Positions 44,401 through 61,400 are shown, numbered from the stretch's first letter. The stretch: 64,000 nucleotides of DNA from Streptomyces sp. NA04227 (GCF_013364195.1 NZ_CP054918.1:434001-498000), one strand, 5' to 3'. Notes: generated from the sequence alone by a model not told the origin. Program-made: numbers and translations.

Positions 44401-46257
44401 TGACCGCGCAGGGATCCCGCGCGGTGCGGGTCGTGCGCGGTGCCGCCTACCGGCACGACGGGGACCTGGCCGAGGTCCGGCCGGGCGCCGAGGACCTCCA
44501 ACGGCTCATCGGCGAGCTGGACCTGTCCGAGGACGAGGCCTTGCACGTGGTCCATCTGTGGGCCGCCGACAGCGGCCTCGAGGTGGCCTCGGTGGCCGCG
44601 CTGCTCCAGGAGCAGCAGGACGGCTGCATGAGCGCGGTGCACGCGGTGCAGGCGCTGGCCGGCAATCGCAGCGCCAAGCGCAACCGGCTGTGGCTGGTGA
44701 CCCGCGGCGCGGTCCGCCCGCTCGGCGCCGCGAGCGGCGCGCCCTCGGTAGCGCAGTCCACGCTGTGGGGTCTGGGCCGCTCGCTCCAGCAGGAGCACAC
44801 GGGTCTGTGGGGCGGTCTCGTCGACCTCGACCCGGACCTGGACGCCGAGACGCTCGCCGAACTGCTGCTGCGTGAACTGGGCCAGAGCGAGGAGGACCAG
44901 AGCGCGCTGTACGGCGACAAGCGCTACGTGGCCCGGATGGTCCGCCGCGAGCTGCCCGCCGCGACCGGCGGCACGGTGTGGCGCACCGACGCCACCTACC
45001 TGGTCACCGGCGGTCTCGGCGGGCTCGGACTCGCCGTGGCCCGGTCCATGGTGCTCTCCGGTGCACGTCATCTCGTACTGGCCGGTCGTACGCCGCTGCC
45101 GCCGCGCGCGACCTGGTCCGCGCTCGACCCGGGCACGACCGCGGGCAAACGGGTCGCCGCCGTACGCGAGTTGGAGGCGCTCGGCGCGAGCGTGACCGCC
45201 GAGTCGATGGACGTGAGCGACGAGCAGGCGGTGCGCGACTTCCTCGACCGGTTCGAGAAGGAGGGCAGGCAGCCGGTCCGTGGCGTGGTGCACGCGGCGG
45301 GCGTCGGTGAGATCACCCCGCTGCTCGAACTCGGCGAGGCCGATCTGGAACGCCAGTTGCGGGCCAAGGCCGCCGGTGCCTGGGTACTCGACCGGGTGCT
45401 CGGCGAGCGGGAGCTGGACTTCTTCGTCCTGTTCTCCTCGGTCAGTTCGCTGCTCAGCTCGCCGTTCGTCGCGGGCTACGCCGCCTCCAACGCCTACCTC
45501 GACGCCCTGGCACGCAGCCGCCGCAGTGCGGGCAAGCCCGCGGTCAGCATCAACTGGGGTATCTGGGGCGGGCTCGGCATGGCCGCGAGCTCCGAGGCCA
45601 CGCCCGGTCTGAGCGCGGGCATGGGCACCCTGAGCGAGACGCAGGCGCTGCGCATGTTCCACCGGCTGCTGCGCCACACGGACCCGCAGATCTCGGTGGT
45701 GCCGGTGGACTGGTCCGACTGGGGCCGCCGCTTCCAGGACGTCTCGGGCTCGGCTCTCCTCTCCCACCTCGTGGGGCGTTCCGGCTCCGCTCCCACCGCC
45801 GCCCGCGCGGGCGGTGAGGCACTGCCCAGCCGGGCCGAACTCCTCGCGCTCGGACAGGAGGAGCGGCTCGCGCTGCTCGCCGAGCGGCTGCGCTCCAGCA
45901 TCGCGGTGACCATGCGGACCGGCGCCGAATCGGTGGGCCCGGACCAGCCGTTGCAGGAGCTGGGCCTGGACTCGCTGATGGCGGTGGAGGCCCGCAACGA
46001 GATCGAGGGCAGCATCGGGGTCTTCCTGCCGATCTCGGTGTTCCTCTCCGGCGCCTCGGTCAAGGACGTGGCCGCCGAGATCGTCAAGGAACTCGGGAAC
46101 GCGACCGACGCCCCGGCGGGCGAGGACGGCATCCAGCGCGTGGAGCGCGCCGAGGACGCCCTGGCGCAGCAACTGCTCGCCGAACTGGCCGACTTGGATG
46201 AAGACGCCGACGACGCCGACGCCGACAGCGCCGCCGCTTCGCAGCGGGAGGGCCGTC

Positions 46258-46265
<8 letters not shown>
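41448..46265 (+). CDS. Type I PKS module: KS-AT-KR-ACP
   Basis: A 1605-residue module. A coiled-coil docking segment (RRAYLTMERMQRRIEQLE) precedes the KS (Cys208 in DTACSSSLVA, His344, His382). The AT has Ser654 in GHSFGEYVAA and TASH at 754-757 in place of the malonyl HAFH. A structural KR half and an active KR follow ([12 protein letters not shown] near 1184, Tyr1344, no LDD motif so not the B type), then ACP (Ser1509). DH and ER are absent, so the product should be a beta-hydroxy thioester, with a 2-methyl branch if the AT uses methylmalonyl-CoA. A very acidic tail ends the protein. ATGA overlap with the first PKS gene and an 8-bp overlap with the NRPS gene downstream keep the operon coupled. 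Confidence 0.93.
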
Positions 46266-49581
<3,316 letters not shown>

Positions 49582-49586
49582 CCCTC

Positions 49587-52500
49587 GTGTCGGACGCAGC
49601 CCAGGACATGGGCCCCGAAGATCTGGGCCACGTGGCCATCACCGGCATGGCCGGCCGCTTTCCCGGAGCCGGGGACGTGGAGACCTTCTGGGGCAACCTC
49701 GCCGACGGCGTGGAGAGCATCTCGGCGCTGACCGAGCAGGAACTGCTCGACTCGGGCGTCGCCCCCGAACTGCTGCGGCAGGACAACTACGTCCGCGCCA
49801 AGGGCGTACTGGAGGGCGGCGACCTGTTCGACGCCTCCTTCTTCGGCTACAGCCCGCGCGAGGCCGAGGTGATGGACCCCCAGCACCGGGTGTTCCTGGA
49901 GTGTGCCTGGCAGGCCCTGGAGTCCGCCGGGTACGACCCGCGCACCTTCGAGGGCCGGATCGGTGTGTTCGCCGGTTCCAGCATGAACTCGTACCTGCTG
50001 TTCAACGTGATGGCCAACCGGAGCACCTACGAGGCGACCGGCGGCTACCAGACCCTGCTCGCCAGCGACAAGGACTTCCTGGCGACCCGGGCCTCGTACA
50101 AGTTCGGGCTCCGCGGCCCGAGCATGACGGTGCAGACGGCCTGCTCGACCTCGCTGACGGCGGTGCACCTGGCCTGCCAGAGCCTGCTCAACGGCGAGTG
50201 CGACATCGCGCTGGCCGGAGGCGTGTCCGTGAGCGTGCCGCTCAGCAGCGGCTACGTCCACGAGCAGGGCGGCATCCTCTCCGCCGACGGGCACTGCCGC
50301 GCCTTCGACGCCGAGGCGGGCGGCACGGTGGCCGGAAACGGCGTGGGCGTGGTGGTCCTGCGCAAGCTGGCCGAGGCGCAGTCCGCCGGCGACACCGTGG
50401 AGGCGGTGATCCGGGGCACCGCCGTCAACAACGACGGTTCCCTGAAGGCCGGTTACACCGCGCCGAGCGTCACCGGCCAGGCCGAGGTGATCTCCGAGGC
50501 GCTGGCGCTGGCCGAGGTCGACGCCTCGACCATCGGCTACGTGGAGGCGCACGGCACCGGAACGGCCCTCGGCGACCCGATCGAGATCGCGGCACTGACC
50601 CGTGCCTACCGCGAGTACACCGACGCCACCGGCTACTGCCGTATCGGCTCGGTGAAGAGCAACGTCGGGCACCTGGACGCCGCCGCCGGAGTGACGGCCC
50701 TCATCAAGGCCACCCTGGCGCTGAAGCACAAGGCCTTCCCCGCCACCCTGAACTTCCGCGCGCCCAACCCCGAACTCGCCCTGGACAGCAGCCCGTTCGT
50801 GGTCGGCACGGAGCTGACCGAGTGGCCCGAGGGCCCCACCCCGCGCCGCGCCGGTGTCAGCGCCTTCGGCATCGGCGGCACCAACGCCCATGTCGTCCTG
50901 GAGGAGGCACCGCCCGCCCGCCCGGCGGGTGCCCAGGGCCGCGCGGTCACCGTGCTGCCGCTTTCGGCACGCGGCCCCGCCGCGCTCGCCGCCCGCGCCG
51001 CGGAGCTGGCCGACCGGCTGGAGCAACGCCCCGAACTGGACCTGAACGACACCGCGTTCACCCTCGCCTGCCGCCGTACGGCCTTCGAGACCCGGACCGC
51101 GGTGGTGGCGCACGGCCGCGAGGCGAGTGTCGCCGCGCTGCGCGCGATCGGCGAGCGGGACGCGGTCTCCGCGGCCGATCAGGCCCCGGTCGCCTTCCTG
51201 TTCCCCGGCCAGGGCGCCCAGTACGTGGGCATGGCGCGTGATCTGTACGCGCATGAGCCGGTGTTCGCCCGCGCGCTCGACCGGTGCGCGGAGCTCTTCG
51301 CCGGACAGCTCGGCGAGGATCTGCGCACCCTGCTGTTCGCGGAGGACGGCAAGCAGGCGGACGCGAGCCGCAGACTCGGCGAGACCGCGATCACCCAACC
51401 CGCCCTGTTCACCGTCGAGTACGCGCTGGCCAAGCTCTGGGAGTCCTGGGGCGTTCGGCCGCGCGCCATGGCGGGGCACAGCGTCGGCGAGTACGTCGCG
51501 GCCCATCTGGCCGGGGTGTTCTCGCTGGAGGACGCGGTACGTCTGGTCGCCGCGCGCGGGCTGCTCGTGCAGGGCATGCCGCGCGGCGCGATGCTGTCGG
51601 TGTTCCTGCCGGAGGACGAGGCGAGCGCGCTGCTCGACGAGCGGCTGTGCCTGGCCGCCGTCAACTCGACGGGCCTGTGCGTGGTTTCGGGTCCCACCGA
51701 GGCGGTCGAGGAGCTGGAACAGCGGCTGAAGTCCGACGCGGTGGCCTGCCGCAGGCTGCACACCTCGCACGCCTTCCACTCCCCCAGCATGGAAGGCGCC
51801 GTCGAGCCCTTCGTGGAGCTGGTGCGCGAGGTCACGCTCAACGCCCCGCAGGTGCCGCTGTGTTCCAACGTCACCGGCACCTGGATGACCGCCGAGCAGG
51901 CCACCAGCCCCGAGTACTGGGGCGCGCATCTGCGCGGCACCGTCCGCTTCGGCGACATCCTGCGCGACCTGCTCTTGGACCCGGACCTGGTCCTGCTCGA
52001 AGTCGGCCCGGGCCGCACCCTCGGCGACTTCGCCCGCGCCCACGCCGACGCGCGCCCCGAGCGCACCGTCCTGGACTCGCTGCGCCACCCCAAGGAGGAG
52101 CGCGACGACCGCGCGTACCTGCTCCAGCGGCTCGGTGAGCTGTGGAGCGCGGGTGCCACCGTGGACTGGCCCGGCTTCCACGCGGCCGAGGACCGCCGCG
52201 TGGTCCGGCTGCCCGGCTACCCCTTCCAGCGGCAGCGCTTTTGGACCGAACCGGACGCCGTCCAGGGCGAGTCGGCCCTCCCGGCGGCGGTGGCGGGCCC
52301 GCTCGACGACTGGTTCTCGGCGCCGGGCTGGCGCCGCCTGGCCCCGCTGACCCGGCCTGTCACCGGCACCGCCCCGGACTCCGGCGACGTGTGGCTGATC
52401 CTGGGCGCCGAACTGGCCCTCGGCTCCGCCCTCGCGGACGCTCTCGCGGCGGACGGCGCCCGGGTGGTCCGGGTGAGCGCCGAGGACACCGGCACCGACG

Positions 52501-55394
52501 GCGTGCGGCACATCGACCTCACCGACCGGGCGCACTACGCCGACCTCCTCACCGGCCTGGACCTGGCACCCGGCACCACCCTGCGGATCGTCCATCTGTG
52601 GAGCCTGCTCGGCGAGCCGGTCGCCGCACTCGACGCCGACGCCCTCGCCGCGGCCGCGCGCCTCGGCTTCGACAGCCTGCTCGCCCTGGCCCAGGGCATC
52701 GGTGACGCCCGTACGGGCTGCCCGGCGCACCTCGACGTCCTGTGCCGCGGCATCCGCGCCGTCACCGGCGACGAGGAGCTCCAGCCGGAGAACGCGCCGC
52801 TCACCGGCGCGACCACGGTGATCCCGCAGGAGGTCACCGACGTCACCTGCCGGACCCTCGACCTGAGCGGCCTGAGCGGCACCGGCAACGGGCCCGTCCC
52901 GGCGGCCACCGTGCGCGCGGTGCGCACCCTGCTCGGCACCGACACCGAGGAGCGCGACCTCGCCCTGCGCGGACGCCACTGGTGGGTGCGCGACTTCGAC
53001 GCCGTCAAGCTCGGCGCCGAGACGCAGGACGCTCCGACTCAACTGCGCGACGGCGGTGTGTACTTGGTGACCGGTGGTCTCGGCGGCGTGGGCCTCGCCC
53101 TCGCGGAGCGGATCGCCGCGGACGCCGAGGCGCCGGTGCTCGGTCTGCTCGGCCGCTCGGAGTTCCCGGCCGAGGACGCCTGGGCCGACTGGCTGGCCGC
53201 CCACGACGACCAGGACCCGACCAGCGCCCGTATCCGCAGGCTGAGCGCGCTGCGTGAGCGCGGCGCCCAAGTGGTGGTACTCCAGGCCGATGTGACGGAT
53301 CGTCAGGAGATGGCCGAGGCCGTCGCGGCGCTCGGTGCGCACGGACCGCTGCGCGGTGTCGTGCATGCGGCGGGCCTGCCCTCCAACGGCATGATCAGCG
53401 GCAAGAGCCCGGCCGACGCGGCCCAGGTGATGGCCGCGAAGACCCTCGGCACCCTGGTACTCGAGCAGGTCTGCCCGCGCGAGGACCTCGACTTCGTGCT
53501 GCTGTGCTCCTCGCTCACCTCCGTACTCGGCGGCCCCGGCCAGAGCGACTACTGCGGCGCCAACGCCTTCCTGGAGGTGTACGCGCAGTCGCGGCGTACG
53601 ACGCTGGACCTGCCGGTCACCGCCGTGTCCTGGGACACCTGGCAGGGCGTGGGCATGGCCGCGGGTCTGGTCGCGCGCTTCGGCGGCGAGGACGGCCGGG
53701 GCACCGAGACCGCGCACCCGCTGCTGCGTCTGCTGGAGTCGGGCGAGAACTCGCGTACCTATGTGACGACGTTCAGCACCGCCGAGAACTGGATCGTCGA
53801 CGAGCACCGGATCATGGACCACGGTCTGGTCCCCGGTACGACGTATCTGGAGCTGGTCCGCGCCGCCGTGGCCGAACAGGCGAAGGGGCACGAGATCGAG
53901 CTGCGCGACGTGCTGTTCATGCTGCCGGTGGTGGTGCCCGACGGGCAGACCCGCCAGGTGTTCACCACGGTCGAACAGCACGACGGGCACTGGCGGTTCA
54001 CGGTGCGCAGCCGTGCCGCGGCCGGCAGCGGCGCGGCCTGGCAGGACCATGCGACCGGTTCGGTGGTGCTGCACGACCCGGCGCCCGAGGTGCGCCACGA
54101 CCTCGCCGAGGTGCTCGGCCGGATCGACGTCACCGAGGACCTGCTGAGCGAGGAGGAGATCCACCACCGCCTCAAGCTGGACAAGGCGGCCCAGGGCGGC
54201 CCGATGACCTTCTCGTTCGGCACCCGCTGGCGCTGCCTGCGGCGCATCCAGGCGGGCGGCGACCGTCTCCTGGTGACCCTGGAACTGCCCGAGGAGTGCC
54301 ACGAGGACCTCGACGGCTACGTACTGCACCCCGCGCTCCTGGACGTCGCCGGTGCCTCGGCCCGTATCCACGCCCAGGACGTGTACTACCTGCCGTTCAC
54401 CTACCGCAGCCTGCGGGTCGCGGCGTCGCTGACCGGCACGGTGCACTGCTTCGTGCAGCTCAAGGAGTCCGCCGACGCCTCCGGCGAGACGCTCACCTGC
54501 GATGTGGAACTCCTCGACCCCGAGGGCCGCTCGCTGGTGACCATCTCCGACTTCACCATCAAGCGCATCAACGACGTGGAGGGGCTGCTCGACCAGGTCG
54601 CCCAGGCCGCCGCGCCGCCGCCGGAGGAGACCGAACGCGAGGAAGGCGGCGTGCTGCGGGCCCTGGCCCAGGGCATCAGCGAGCAGGACGGCGCCACGGC
54701 GTTCGCCCGGCTGCTGTCCGCGGGCGACCTGCCCGAGCACGTGGTCGTCTCGGCGCGCGACCTCGGCGCGATGCGCCGCCTGGCCGCGCGGATCACCCCC
54801 GAACTGCTCGCCCGCGAGGCGGAGTCCCTGGCACCGGCGGGCGGCACCCACGCCCGGCCCGACCTCGCCACTGCCTACGAGGCGCCCGGGACACCGGAGG
54901 AGGTCGCGGTCGCCGAGGTCTGGCAGGAGGTGCTCGGCATCGACCGGGTCGGTGTCGACGACGACTTCTTCGCGCTCGGCGGGCACTCCCTGGCGGCCGT
55001 GCAGATCGGCGCCAAGATCCAGAGCCGTTTCGGCACCGAACTCGACCTGCGGGACTTCTTCGACTCCCCGACCGTGCGGGGCACCGTCGCCCTGCTCGCC
55101 GCGGGCGGGAAGCGGGCGGTCGACCCCGAGGACGCGATCACGGCCATCGACCGTGACGCACCGGGAGCGGCACTCGACGCCGAGTCCGAGGACATGGAGA
55201 ACGCCGAGGACCTCGACGGGCTCAGCGAGGACGAACTCGACGCCCGCCTCCTGGAGTTGCTCGCCGAGTCCGAGTCCGAGTCGGAGGACGACGAAGACGA
55301 AGGCGAAGAAGAAGACGACACGGACGACACAGCGGGCGCCGACGACGCCGACGGCGCTGCGGACTTCCCGAACCCCGAAGGGAACCTCGCATGA
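49587..55394 (+). CDS. Type I PKS module with unusual order KS-AT-KR-DH-ACP
   Basis: A 1935-residue module. The KS (Cys186 in [10 protein letters not shown]) begins [20 protein letters not shown], a form seen after NRPS modules. The AT has Ser632 and the malonyl motif HAFH (728-731). The KR ([11 protein letters not shown], Tyr1322) comes before a dehydratase-like domain with His1407 in [13 protein letters not shown] and Asp1586 in HPALLDVAG. The ACP is PCP-like (Ser1801, GGHSLA). The tail is strongly acidic. Extending a serine thioester with malonate, reducing and dehydrating it would give a 4-amino-2,4-pentadienoate unit after loss of the serine hydroxyl. I start at GTG 49587 because AGGTGA precedes it; GTG 49578 overlaps the previous stop. 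Confidence 0.92.
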   Translation: MSDAAQDMGPEDLGHVAITGMAGRFPGAGDVETFWGNLADGVESISALTEQELLDSGVAPELLRQDNYVRAKGVLEGGDLFDASFFGYSPREAEVMDPQHRVFLECAWQALESAGYDPRTFEGRIGVFAGSSMNSYLLFNVMANRSTYEATGGYQTLLASDKDFLATRASYKFGLRGPSMTVQTACSTSLTAVHLACQSLLNGECDIALAGGVSVSVPLSSGYVHEQGGILSADGHCRAFDAEAGGTVAGNGVGVVVLRKLAEAQSAGDTVEAVIRGTAVNNDGSLKAGYTAPSVTGQAEVISEALALAEVDASTIGYVEAHGTGTALGDPIEIAALTRAYREYTDATGYCRIGSVKSNVGHLDAAAGVTALIKATLALKHKAFPATLNFRAPNPELALDSSPFVVGTELTEWPEGPTPRRAGVSAFGIGGTNAHVVLEEAPPARPAGAQGRAVTVLPLSARGPAALAARAAELADRLEQRPELDLNDTAFTLACRRTAFETRTAVVAHGREASVAALRAIGERDAVSAADQAPVAFLFPGQGAQYVGMARDLYAHEPVFARALDRCAELFAGQLGEDLRTLLFAEDGKQADASRRLGETAITQPALFTVEYALAKLWESWGVRPRAMAGHSVGEYVAAHLAGVFSLEDAVRLVAARGLLVQGMPRGAMLSVFLPEDEASALLDERLCLAAVNSTGLCVVSGPTEAVEELEQRLKSDAVACRRLHTSHAFHSPSMEGAVEPFVELVREVTLNAPQVPLCSNVTGTWMTAEQATSPEYWGAHLRGTVRFGDILRDLLLDPDLVLLEVGPGRTLGDFARAHADARPERTVLDSLRHPKEERDDRAYLLQRLGELWSAGATVDWPGFHAAEDRRVVRLPGYPFQRQRFWTEPDAVQGESALPAAVAGPLDDWFSAPGWRRLAPLTRPVTGTAPDSGDVWLILGAELALGSALADALAADGARVVRVSAEDTGTDGVRHIDLTDRAHYADLLTGLDLAPGTTLRIVHLWSLLGEPVAALDADALAAAARLGFDSLLALAQGIGDARTGCPAHLDVLCRGIRAVTGDEELQPENAPLTGATTVIPQEVTDVTCRTLDLSGLSGTGNGPVPAATVRAVRTLLGTDTEERDLALRGRHWWVRDFDAVKLGAETQDAPTQLRDGGVYLVTGGLGGVGLALAERIAADAEAPVLGLLGRSEFPAEDAWADWLAAHDDQDPTSARIRRLSALRERGAQVVVLQADVTDRQEMAEAVAALGAHGPLRGVVHAAGLPSNGMISGKSPADAAQVMAAKTLGTLVLEQVCPREDLDFVLLCSSLTSVLGGPGQSDYCGANAFLEVYAQSRRTTLDLPVTAVSWDTWQGVGMAAGLVARFGGEDGRGTETAHPLLRLLESGENSRTYVTTFSTAENWIVDEHRIMDHGLVPGTTYLELVRAAVAEQAKGHEIELRDVLFMLPVVVPDGQTRQVFTTVEQHDGHWRFTVRSRAAAGSGAAWQDHATGSVVLHDPAPEVRHDLAEVLGRIDVTEDLLSEEEIHHRLKLDKAAQGGPMTFSFGTRWRCLRRIQAGGDRLLVTLELPEECHEDLDGYVLHPALLDVAGASARIHAQDVYYLPFTYRSLRVAASLTGTVHCFVQLKESADASGETLTCDVELLDPEGRSLVTISDFTIKRINDVEGLLDQVAQAAAPPPEETEREEGGVLRALAQGISEQDGATAFARLLSAGDLPEHVVVSARDLGAMRRLAARITPELLAREAESLAPAGGTHARPDLATAYEAPGTPEEVAVAEVWQEVLGIDRVGVDDDFFALGGHSLAAVQIGAKIQSRFGTELDLRDFFDSPTVRGTVALLAAGGKRAVDPEDAITAIDRDAPGAALDAESEDMENAEDLDGLSEDELDARLLELLAESESESEDDEDEGEEEDDTDDTAGADDADGAADFPNPEGNLA

Positions 55395-55468
55395 CCACCC
55401 CGGCGACCACCGGCCGGATCCGGGGCACCCGCCCCGCACCCGCCGACAAGAGGACGGTGCGTCCGTGA
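55391..55468 (+). CDS. 25-codon minicistron bridging two megasynthase genes
   Basis: An ATG at 55391 overlaps the PKS stop as ATGA, and the 25-codon frame ends with a TGA at 55466-55468 that overlaps the GTG start of the next NRPS gene as GTGA. Its peptide (Thr/Pro/Arg-rich, [12 protein letters not shown]...) has no recognisable domain. The geometry suggests it serves as a translational bridge that lets ribosomes cross a 70-base gap, rather than encoding a functional peptide. Alternatively it is chance. Confidence 0.45.
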   Translation: MTTPATTGRIRGTRPAPADKRTVRP

Positions 55469-58400
55469 GCGAGATCGACCTGTCCCGCCTCTCGGCGGAC
55501 GAGAAGCGGGCCCTGCTCGCGCAGCGCCTGCGCGAGAAGAAGCGCAAGAAGCAGCCGCCGAAGCGGCGGCGCTTCCCGGCGTCCTTCTCGCAGGCCACGA
55601 TGTGGTTCCTGGACCAGCTCTCGCCGGGCAACGCCATGAACAACATCCCCGGCGCCCTGCGGATGCACGGCACCTTGGACCTGGACGCCTGGCAGCGCAG
55701 TTGCGCGCATCTGGTGCGGCGGCACGAGTCCCTGCGTACCACCTTCGAAGAGGTGGACGGCGAGCCGATGCAGGTGATCGCCGACAGCGGCGAGCCCGAG
55801 TACGGCGTCGTCGACTGCGCACACCTGCGCGGCCCCGAGGGCGAGCCGGGCCTGCGCGCCCTGGCGCAGGAGGAGTTCGCGCGCCCCTTCGACCTCGGCA
55901 AGGGCCCGCTGCTGCGCATCAAGGTGCTGCGTCTGAGCGAGGACGAGCACGTCCTGCTCCTGACGATCCACCACATCGTGGGCGACCTGTGGTCCACCTC
56001 GGTCGCCTTCACCGAGATCATCTCCTGCTACGCGGCGTACACCGCGGGCCGCGAGCCCGAACTGCCGGAGCTGTCCGTGCAGTACGCGGACTACTCGGCC
56101 TGGCACCGCGGCCGCATCGAGGGCGAGAGTGCCCAGGCGGACCTCGCGTACTGGAAGCAGGCCCTGGCGGGCGCGGCACCGCTCCTCGAACTGCCCACGG
56201 ACCGGCCGCGTCCGCCGGTGCAGAACAACCGGGGCTCCTCGCTGCCGTTCACGCTGTCGAAGGCGGCGACCGAGGGGCTGCGCGAGCTGAGCCGCCGCGA
56301 GGGCACGACGCCGTTCATGACGGTGCTCGCCGCCTTCAAGGTGCTGATGTACCGCTACAGCCGGCAGGAGGACGTGGTCGTCGGCGTGCCGGTGGCCAAC
56401 CGGACCCGCCGCGAGGTCGAGCCGCTGATCGGCCTGTTCACCAATGTGATCGCGCTGCGCACCGAGGTCGCCGGAACCGCCTCGTTCCGGGAACTCCTCG
56501 GCCGCGTACGGCAGGTGTGTCTGGACGGCTTCGCACACCAGGAGCTGCCCTTCGACCGGCTGGTGGCGGAGCTGCACCCGGAGCGGGACCTCTCGCGGAC
56601 CCCGGTGTTCCAGGTGTCGTTCATGTTCCAGAACATCCCGCTGCCCGAGTTCGACGGCATCGGGCTGCGCCTGGAGCCGCTGACCGTGGAGAGCGGCACC
56701 GCCCGCTTCGACCTCGAACTCCAGGTCTTCGACCGGCCCGAGGGCCTGGACGGCTGGTTCGAGTACAACACCGACCTGTTCGACCGGGGGACCGTCGAGC
56801 GGATGGCCCGCCACCTGGGCCTCCTCGTCGAGGCGATCCTCGCCGACCCGGACCGTCCGCTGGCCGCCCTCGGGATGCTCGACGGCGACGAGGCGAAGCT
56901 GCTGAGCCAGTGGAACGACACCCGCCGCGAGTGGACCGGCCTCCTCCGGGCCCACCGCCGCTTCACCGAACAGGCTGCCCGCACACCGGACGCCGAGGCA
57001 CTGGTCACCGCCGCGGGCTCCCTGTCGTACGCCGAACTGGACCGCCGTTCGGACCAGTTGGCGCACCGGCTGCGCCGTGCCGGTGCCGGGCGCGGGGTTC
57101 TGGTCGGGATCTGCATGGAGCGGACGGCCGAGATGGTCGTCTCGCTGCTCGCGGTGCTCAAGTCCGGTGCCGCGTACGTGCCGATGGACCCGGGCTTCCC
57201 GCCGGACCGGATCTCCTACACCCTCACCGACTCCGGTCTGAAGGTGCTGCTCACCCAGCGGTCCGTACTCGACGAGCTGGGCGAGGTCACCGCCGAGACC
57301 CTGTGCGTGGATGAACTCGCTGCCGAACTGGCGGCCGAACCGGTCGGGGAACTGCCCGACGAGGCCGGTCCCGACGACCTCGCCTATGTCATCTACACCT
57401 CGGGTTCCACCGGCCGTCCCAAGGGCGTGGAGATCGAGCACCGGGCGCTCGGCAACTTCCTGCACGCGATGAAGGAGCGCCCGGGCATCGAGCCGGGCGA
57501 CACCCTGTTCGCGGTGACCACCCTGGCCTTCGACATCTCGGTGCTCGAACTGATGCTGCCGCTGGTCGAGGGCGCCCGGGTGGTGCTGTGCGACCGTGGG
57601 ACGGCGGCCGACGGCGAACGGCTCGCCGCCGCACTCTCCGAGTCCGGCGCGAACCTGATGCAGGCCACGCCCGCCACCTGGCGGATGCTCCTGGACGCGG
57701 GCTGGCGCGGGGGCGAGGGCTTCACGGTGCTCGCCGGCGGCGAGGCCCTGCCCGCCGAACTGGCCGGGCGGCTGCTCGCCACCGGCGTACAGCTCTGGAA
57801 CATGTACGGGCCGACCGAGACCACCATCTGGTCGTCGGTGGCGCGCGTCGGCCACGGCCCCGTCACCATCGGCGAGCCGATCGCCAACACCGAACTGCTG
57901 GTCCTGGACGACGCCGGAGCCCTCGCTCCGCTCGGCGTGCCCGGTGAGCTGTGCATCGGCGGCGACGGACTGGCCCGCGGCTATCTGGGCCGCCCCGAGC
58001 TGACCACCGAGCGGTTCGTGCCGCACCCGTTCCCCTCCCGTCCGGGCGAACGCCTGTACCGCACGGGCGACTTGGTACGGCGCCGGGGCGACGGCAGCAT
58101 CGAGTTCCTGGGCCGCCTGGACCACCAGGTGAAGCTGCGCGGCTACCGGATCGAGCTCGGCGAGATCGAGTCGGTGCTCGCTCAGCAGGACAGTGTCGAC
58201 AACGCCGTGGTCCTGGTCCGCGAGGACACTCCCGGCGATCAGCGCCTGGTGGCGTATGTGATCCCGGACGATTCGGCGCCGCCCGCGCCCACCCAGGACA
58301 CCGCGCCCGAGGTCGTGGACGCCTGGAGCGGCATCTGGTCCCAGGCCTACGAGGCTCAGGAGGACGGCCGGGAGGTCGACCCCACCTTCGACATCCGGGG

Positions 58401-61400
58401 CTGGGGCAGCAGTTACACCGACGGGCGGATCCCGGCCGAGGAGATGCGCGAGTGGGTGGAGCACACCGCCTCCCTCGTCCTCGATCTGCGCCCGCGCTCG
58501 GTCCTGGACATCGGCTGCGGCACCGGTCTGCTCCTGTACCGCGCGGCACCGCACTGCGAGCGGTACTGGGGGCTGGACGTCAGCCCGACCGCCGTACAGC
58601 GGCTGCGTACCGGGACCCGCACGCCCGAACGAGGCCTGGACCAGGTCGAGTTGTTCGAGTGCCCGGCGCACGGCGTCGGTGAGCTGCCGGAGCAGAAGTT
58701 CGACGTGGTCGTGCTGAACTCGGTGGTGCAGTACTTCTCCGACGAGAACTATCTGCTCGGCGTGCTCGAAAGCGCCCTGGAGCGGGTGGCGCCGGGCGGC
58801 AGCCTGGTCGTCGGCGACGTACGCAGCCTGCCGTTGCTGGGCTCCTTCCATGCCTCGGTGCAGCTCTTCCGCGCCGAGGAGTCGCTGACCGCCGACCGGC
58901 TCGCCGAACGCGTCCGCGTCGGCGTCGAGGACGACGCGGAACTGGTCATCGACCCGGCGCTGTTCGGCACCCTGGCCGCCCGGCATCCCTCGGTCACCGG
59001 TGTCCGCATGGAGCCCAAGCGGGGCCGTTTCGACAACGAGATGAGCGGCTTCCGCTACGACGTGGTCCTCACCGTCGCGGGCGAAGCGGCGGCGGCCGAG
59101 CCGACCTGGCTCGACTGGTCCGAGGAGGACCTGGACCTCGGTTCCCTGCGCTCCCGGCTGACCGGCGCAGGCTCCGAGGTGCTCGCGGTGCGCGGCGTGC
59201 CCAACGCGCGACTGCGCCCGGTGCACCATCTGATACGCAGGCTGGACGAGGCCCCCGGGCACACCGTCGCCGAACTGCGCGCGGAACTCGCCGCGTTGCC
59301 CGAGGACGGCTCCGTCCACCCGGACGACCTGCGCGACCTCGCCGCCGAGGCGGGCTACGCGGTCGACCTCGACTGGTCGGCGCACACCGAACAGGGCCTG
59401 CTGAGCGCCGTGTTCCGGCGCCTGGGCGAGGACGGAACGCCGGTCGCCGCGCCCGCGACCACCGGCACCGGACGCTGGGCCGCGGACGGCCCGGTGCGCT
59501 GGGGCTCCTTCGTCAACGGGACCGACCGGCGTCTCGCCGCCGCGCTCACGCCCGAACTGCGCACCGCCCTGCGGGAGAAGCTGCCCGAGTACATGGTGCC
59601 CTCGGCGTATGTGTTCCTGGCGAGCCTGCCGCTGACCCCGAACGGCAAGATCGACCGCAAGGCGCTGCCCGCGCCCGACGGCGCCCGTGCCGATCTGCGC
59701 ACGGCCTACGTGGCGCCGCGTAACTCCGCCGAGGAGAAGCTGTGCGAGTTGTTCGCGCAGGTTCTGGTGGTGCCCCGGGTGGGCATCAACGACGGCTTCT
59801 TCGAGCTCGGCGGTCACTCGCTGCTCGCCACCCGGCTGATCTCGCAGATCCGTTCGGCCTTCGGTGTGGAGCTCCAGGTCCGCGCGCTGTTCCAGGCACC
59901 GACCGTGGCCGGGCTCGCCCGGCGGCTCGACCAGGGCGCCGGCGCCCGGCCCGCGCTGAAGCCCGCGGCCAGGCCCGAGGCGCTTCCGCTGTCCTTCTCG
60001 CAGCGACGGCTGTGGTTCCTGCACCAGCTCGAAGGCCCCTCGGCCACCTACAACATCCCGGTCGCGCTGCGTCTTTCGGGCACGCTCGACACCGAGGCCC
60101 TGCGTGCGGCGCTGGCCGATGTGGTCGCCCGGCACGAGGCCCTGCGGACCGTCTTCCCCGACGAGGCGGGCGTGCCCCGCCAGGACGTCCTGCCGGCCGA
60201 GCGCGCGGCGGTGCCGTTCGCCGTCACCGACACGACGGCAGCCGACCTCGACGCGGCGGTGGCCCGCGAGGCCGCCCACACCATCGAGCTGACCACCGAA
60301 ATCCCCTTGTACGCCCATCTGTTGAGGTTGTCGGACCAGGAGCACGTACTTGTGCTTGTGGTCCATCACATCGCCGCCGACGGCTGGTCGCTGGCCCCGC
60401 TCGCCCGGGACGTGGCCGAGGCGTACACCGCGCGGCACGCGGGCCGGGCGCCGCAGTGGCGGCAACTGCCCGTGCAGTACGCCGACTTCGCGCTGTGGCA
60501 GCGGGAGCTGCTCGGCGAGGCCGGGGACCCGGGCAGTGTCCTCACCGGCCAACTGGACTACTGGAAGAAGGCGTTGGCCGAGCTGCCGGAGCGGATCGCG
60601 CTTCCGGCCGACCGCCCGCACCCGGCGCGGGCGAGCCACCGCGGCCGTACGCTCCCCTTCACCTGGGGCACCGAACTGCACCGCGGCATCGCCGCCCTGG
60701 CGCGCGCCGCGGACGCCAGCCCGTTCATGGTCGTGCACGCGGCGCTCGCCGCGCTGTTGAGCAGGCTCGGTGGCGGTACGGACATCCCGCTGGGCGCCGC
60801 CGTCGCGGGCCGTACCGACGAGGCGACCGAGGAACTGGTCGGCTTCTTCGTCAACACACTGGTCCTGCGGGTGGACACCGCGGGCGACCCCCGGTTCACC
60901 GAGCTGGTGGCCCGGGTGCGCGAACGCTCTCTGGACGCCTACGAGCACCAGGACGTGCCCTTCGAGTATCTGGTGGACGCGCTCAACCCGAGCCGCTCAC
61001 CCGCCCATCACCCGCTGTTCCAGGTACTGCTCGCCTGGCAGAACACCCCCGAGGCGGCCCCCGCGCTACCCGGACTGCAGGTCAGCCCGCTGCTCGCGGC
61101 GACCGGCACCACGCGGATGGACCTGTCGTTCGCCCTGGACGAGCGCACCGGTCCGCAGGGTGTCCCGGCCGGGGTGGAAGGCACCGTCGAGTTCAACACG
61201 GACGTCTTTGACGCCTCCACCGTCGAGGAACTGCTGCGGCGTCTGGAGCGGCTGCTTCGCGCGGTGGTCGCGGCGCCCGAGCAGCGGCTCGGCGAGATCG
61301 AGCTGCTCTCGGAGGCCGAACGGCAGCGCGTGCTGGGCGAGTTCAATGACACCGGCGCCGAGGAGCCCGCGGCGAGCACCCTGCCGAGGATGTTCGCGGA

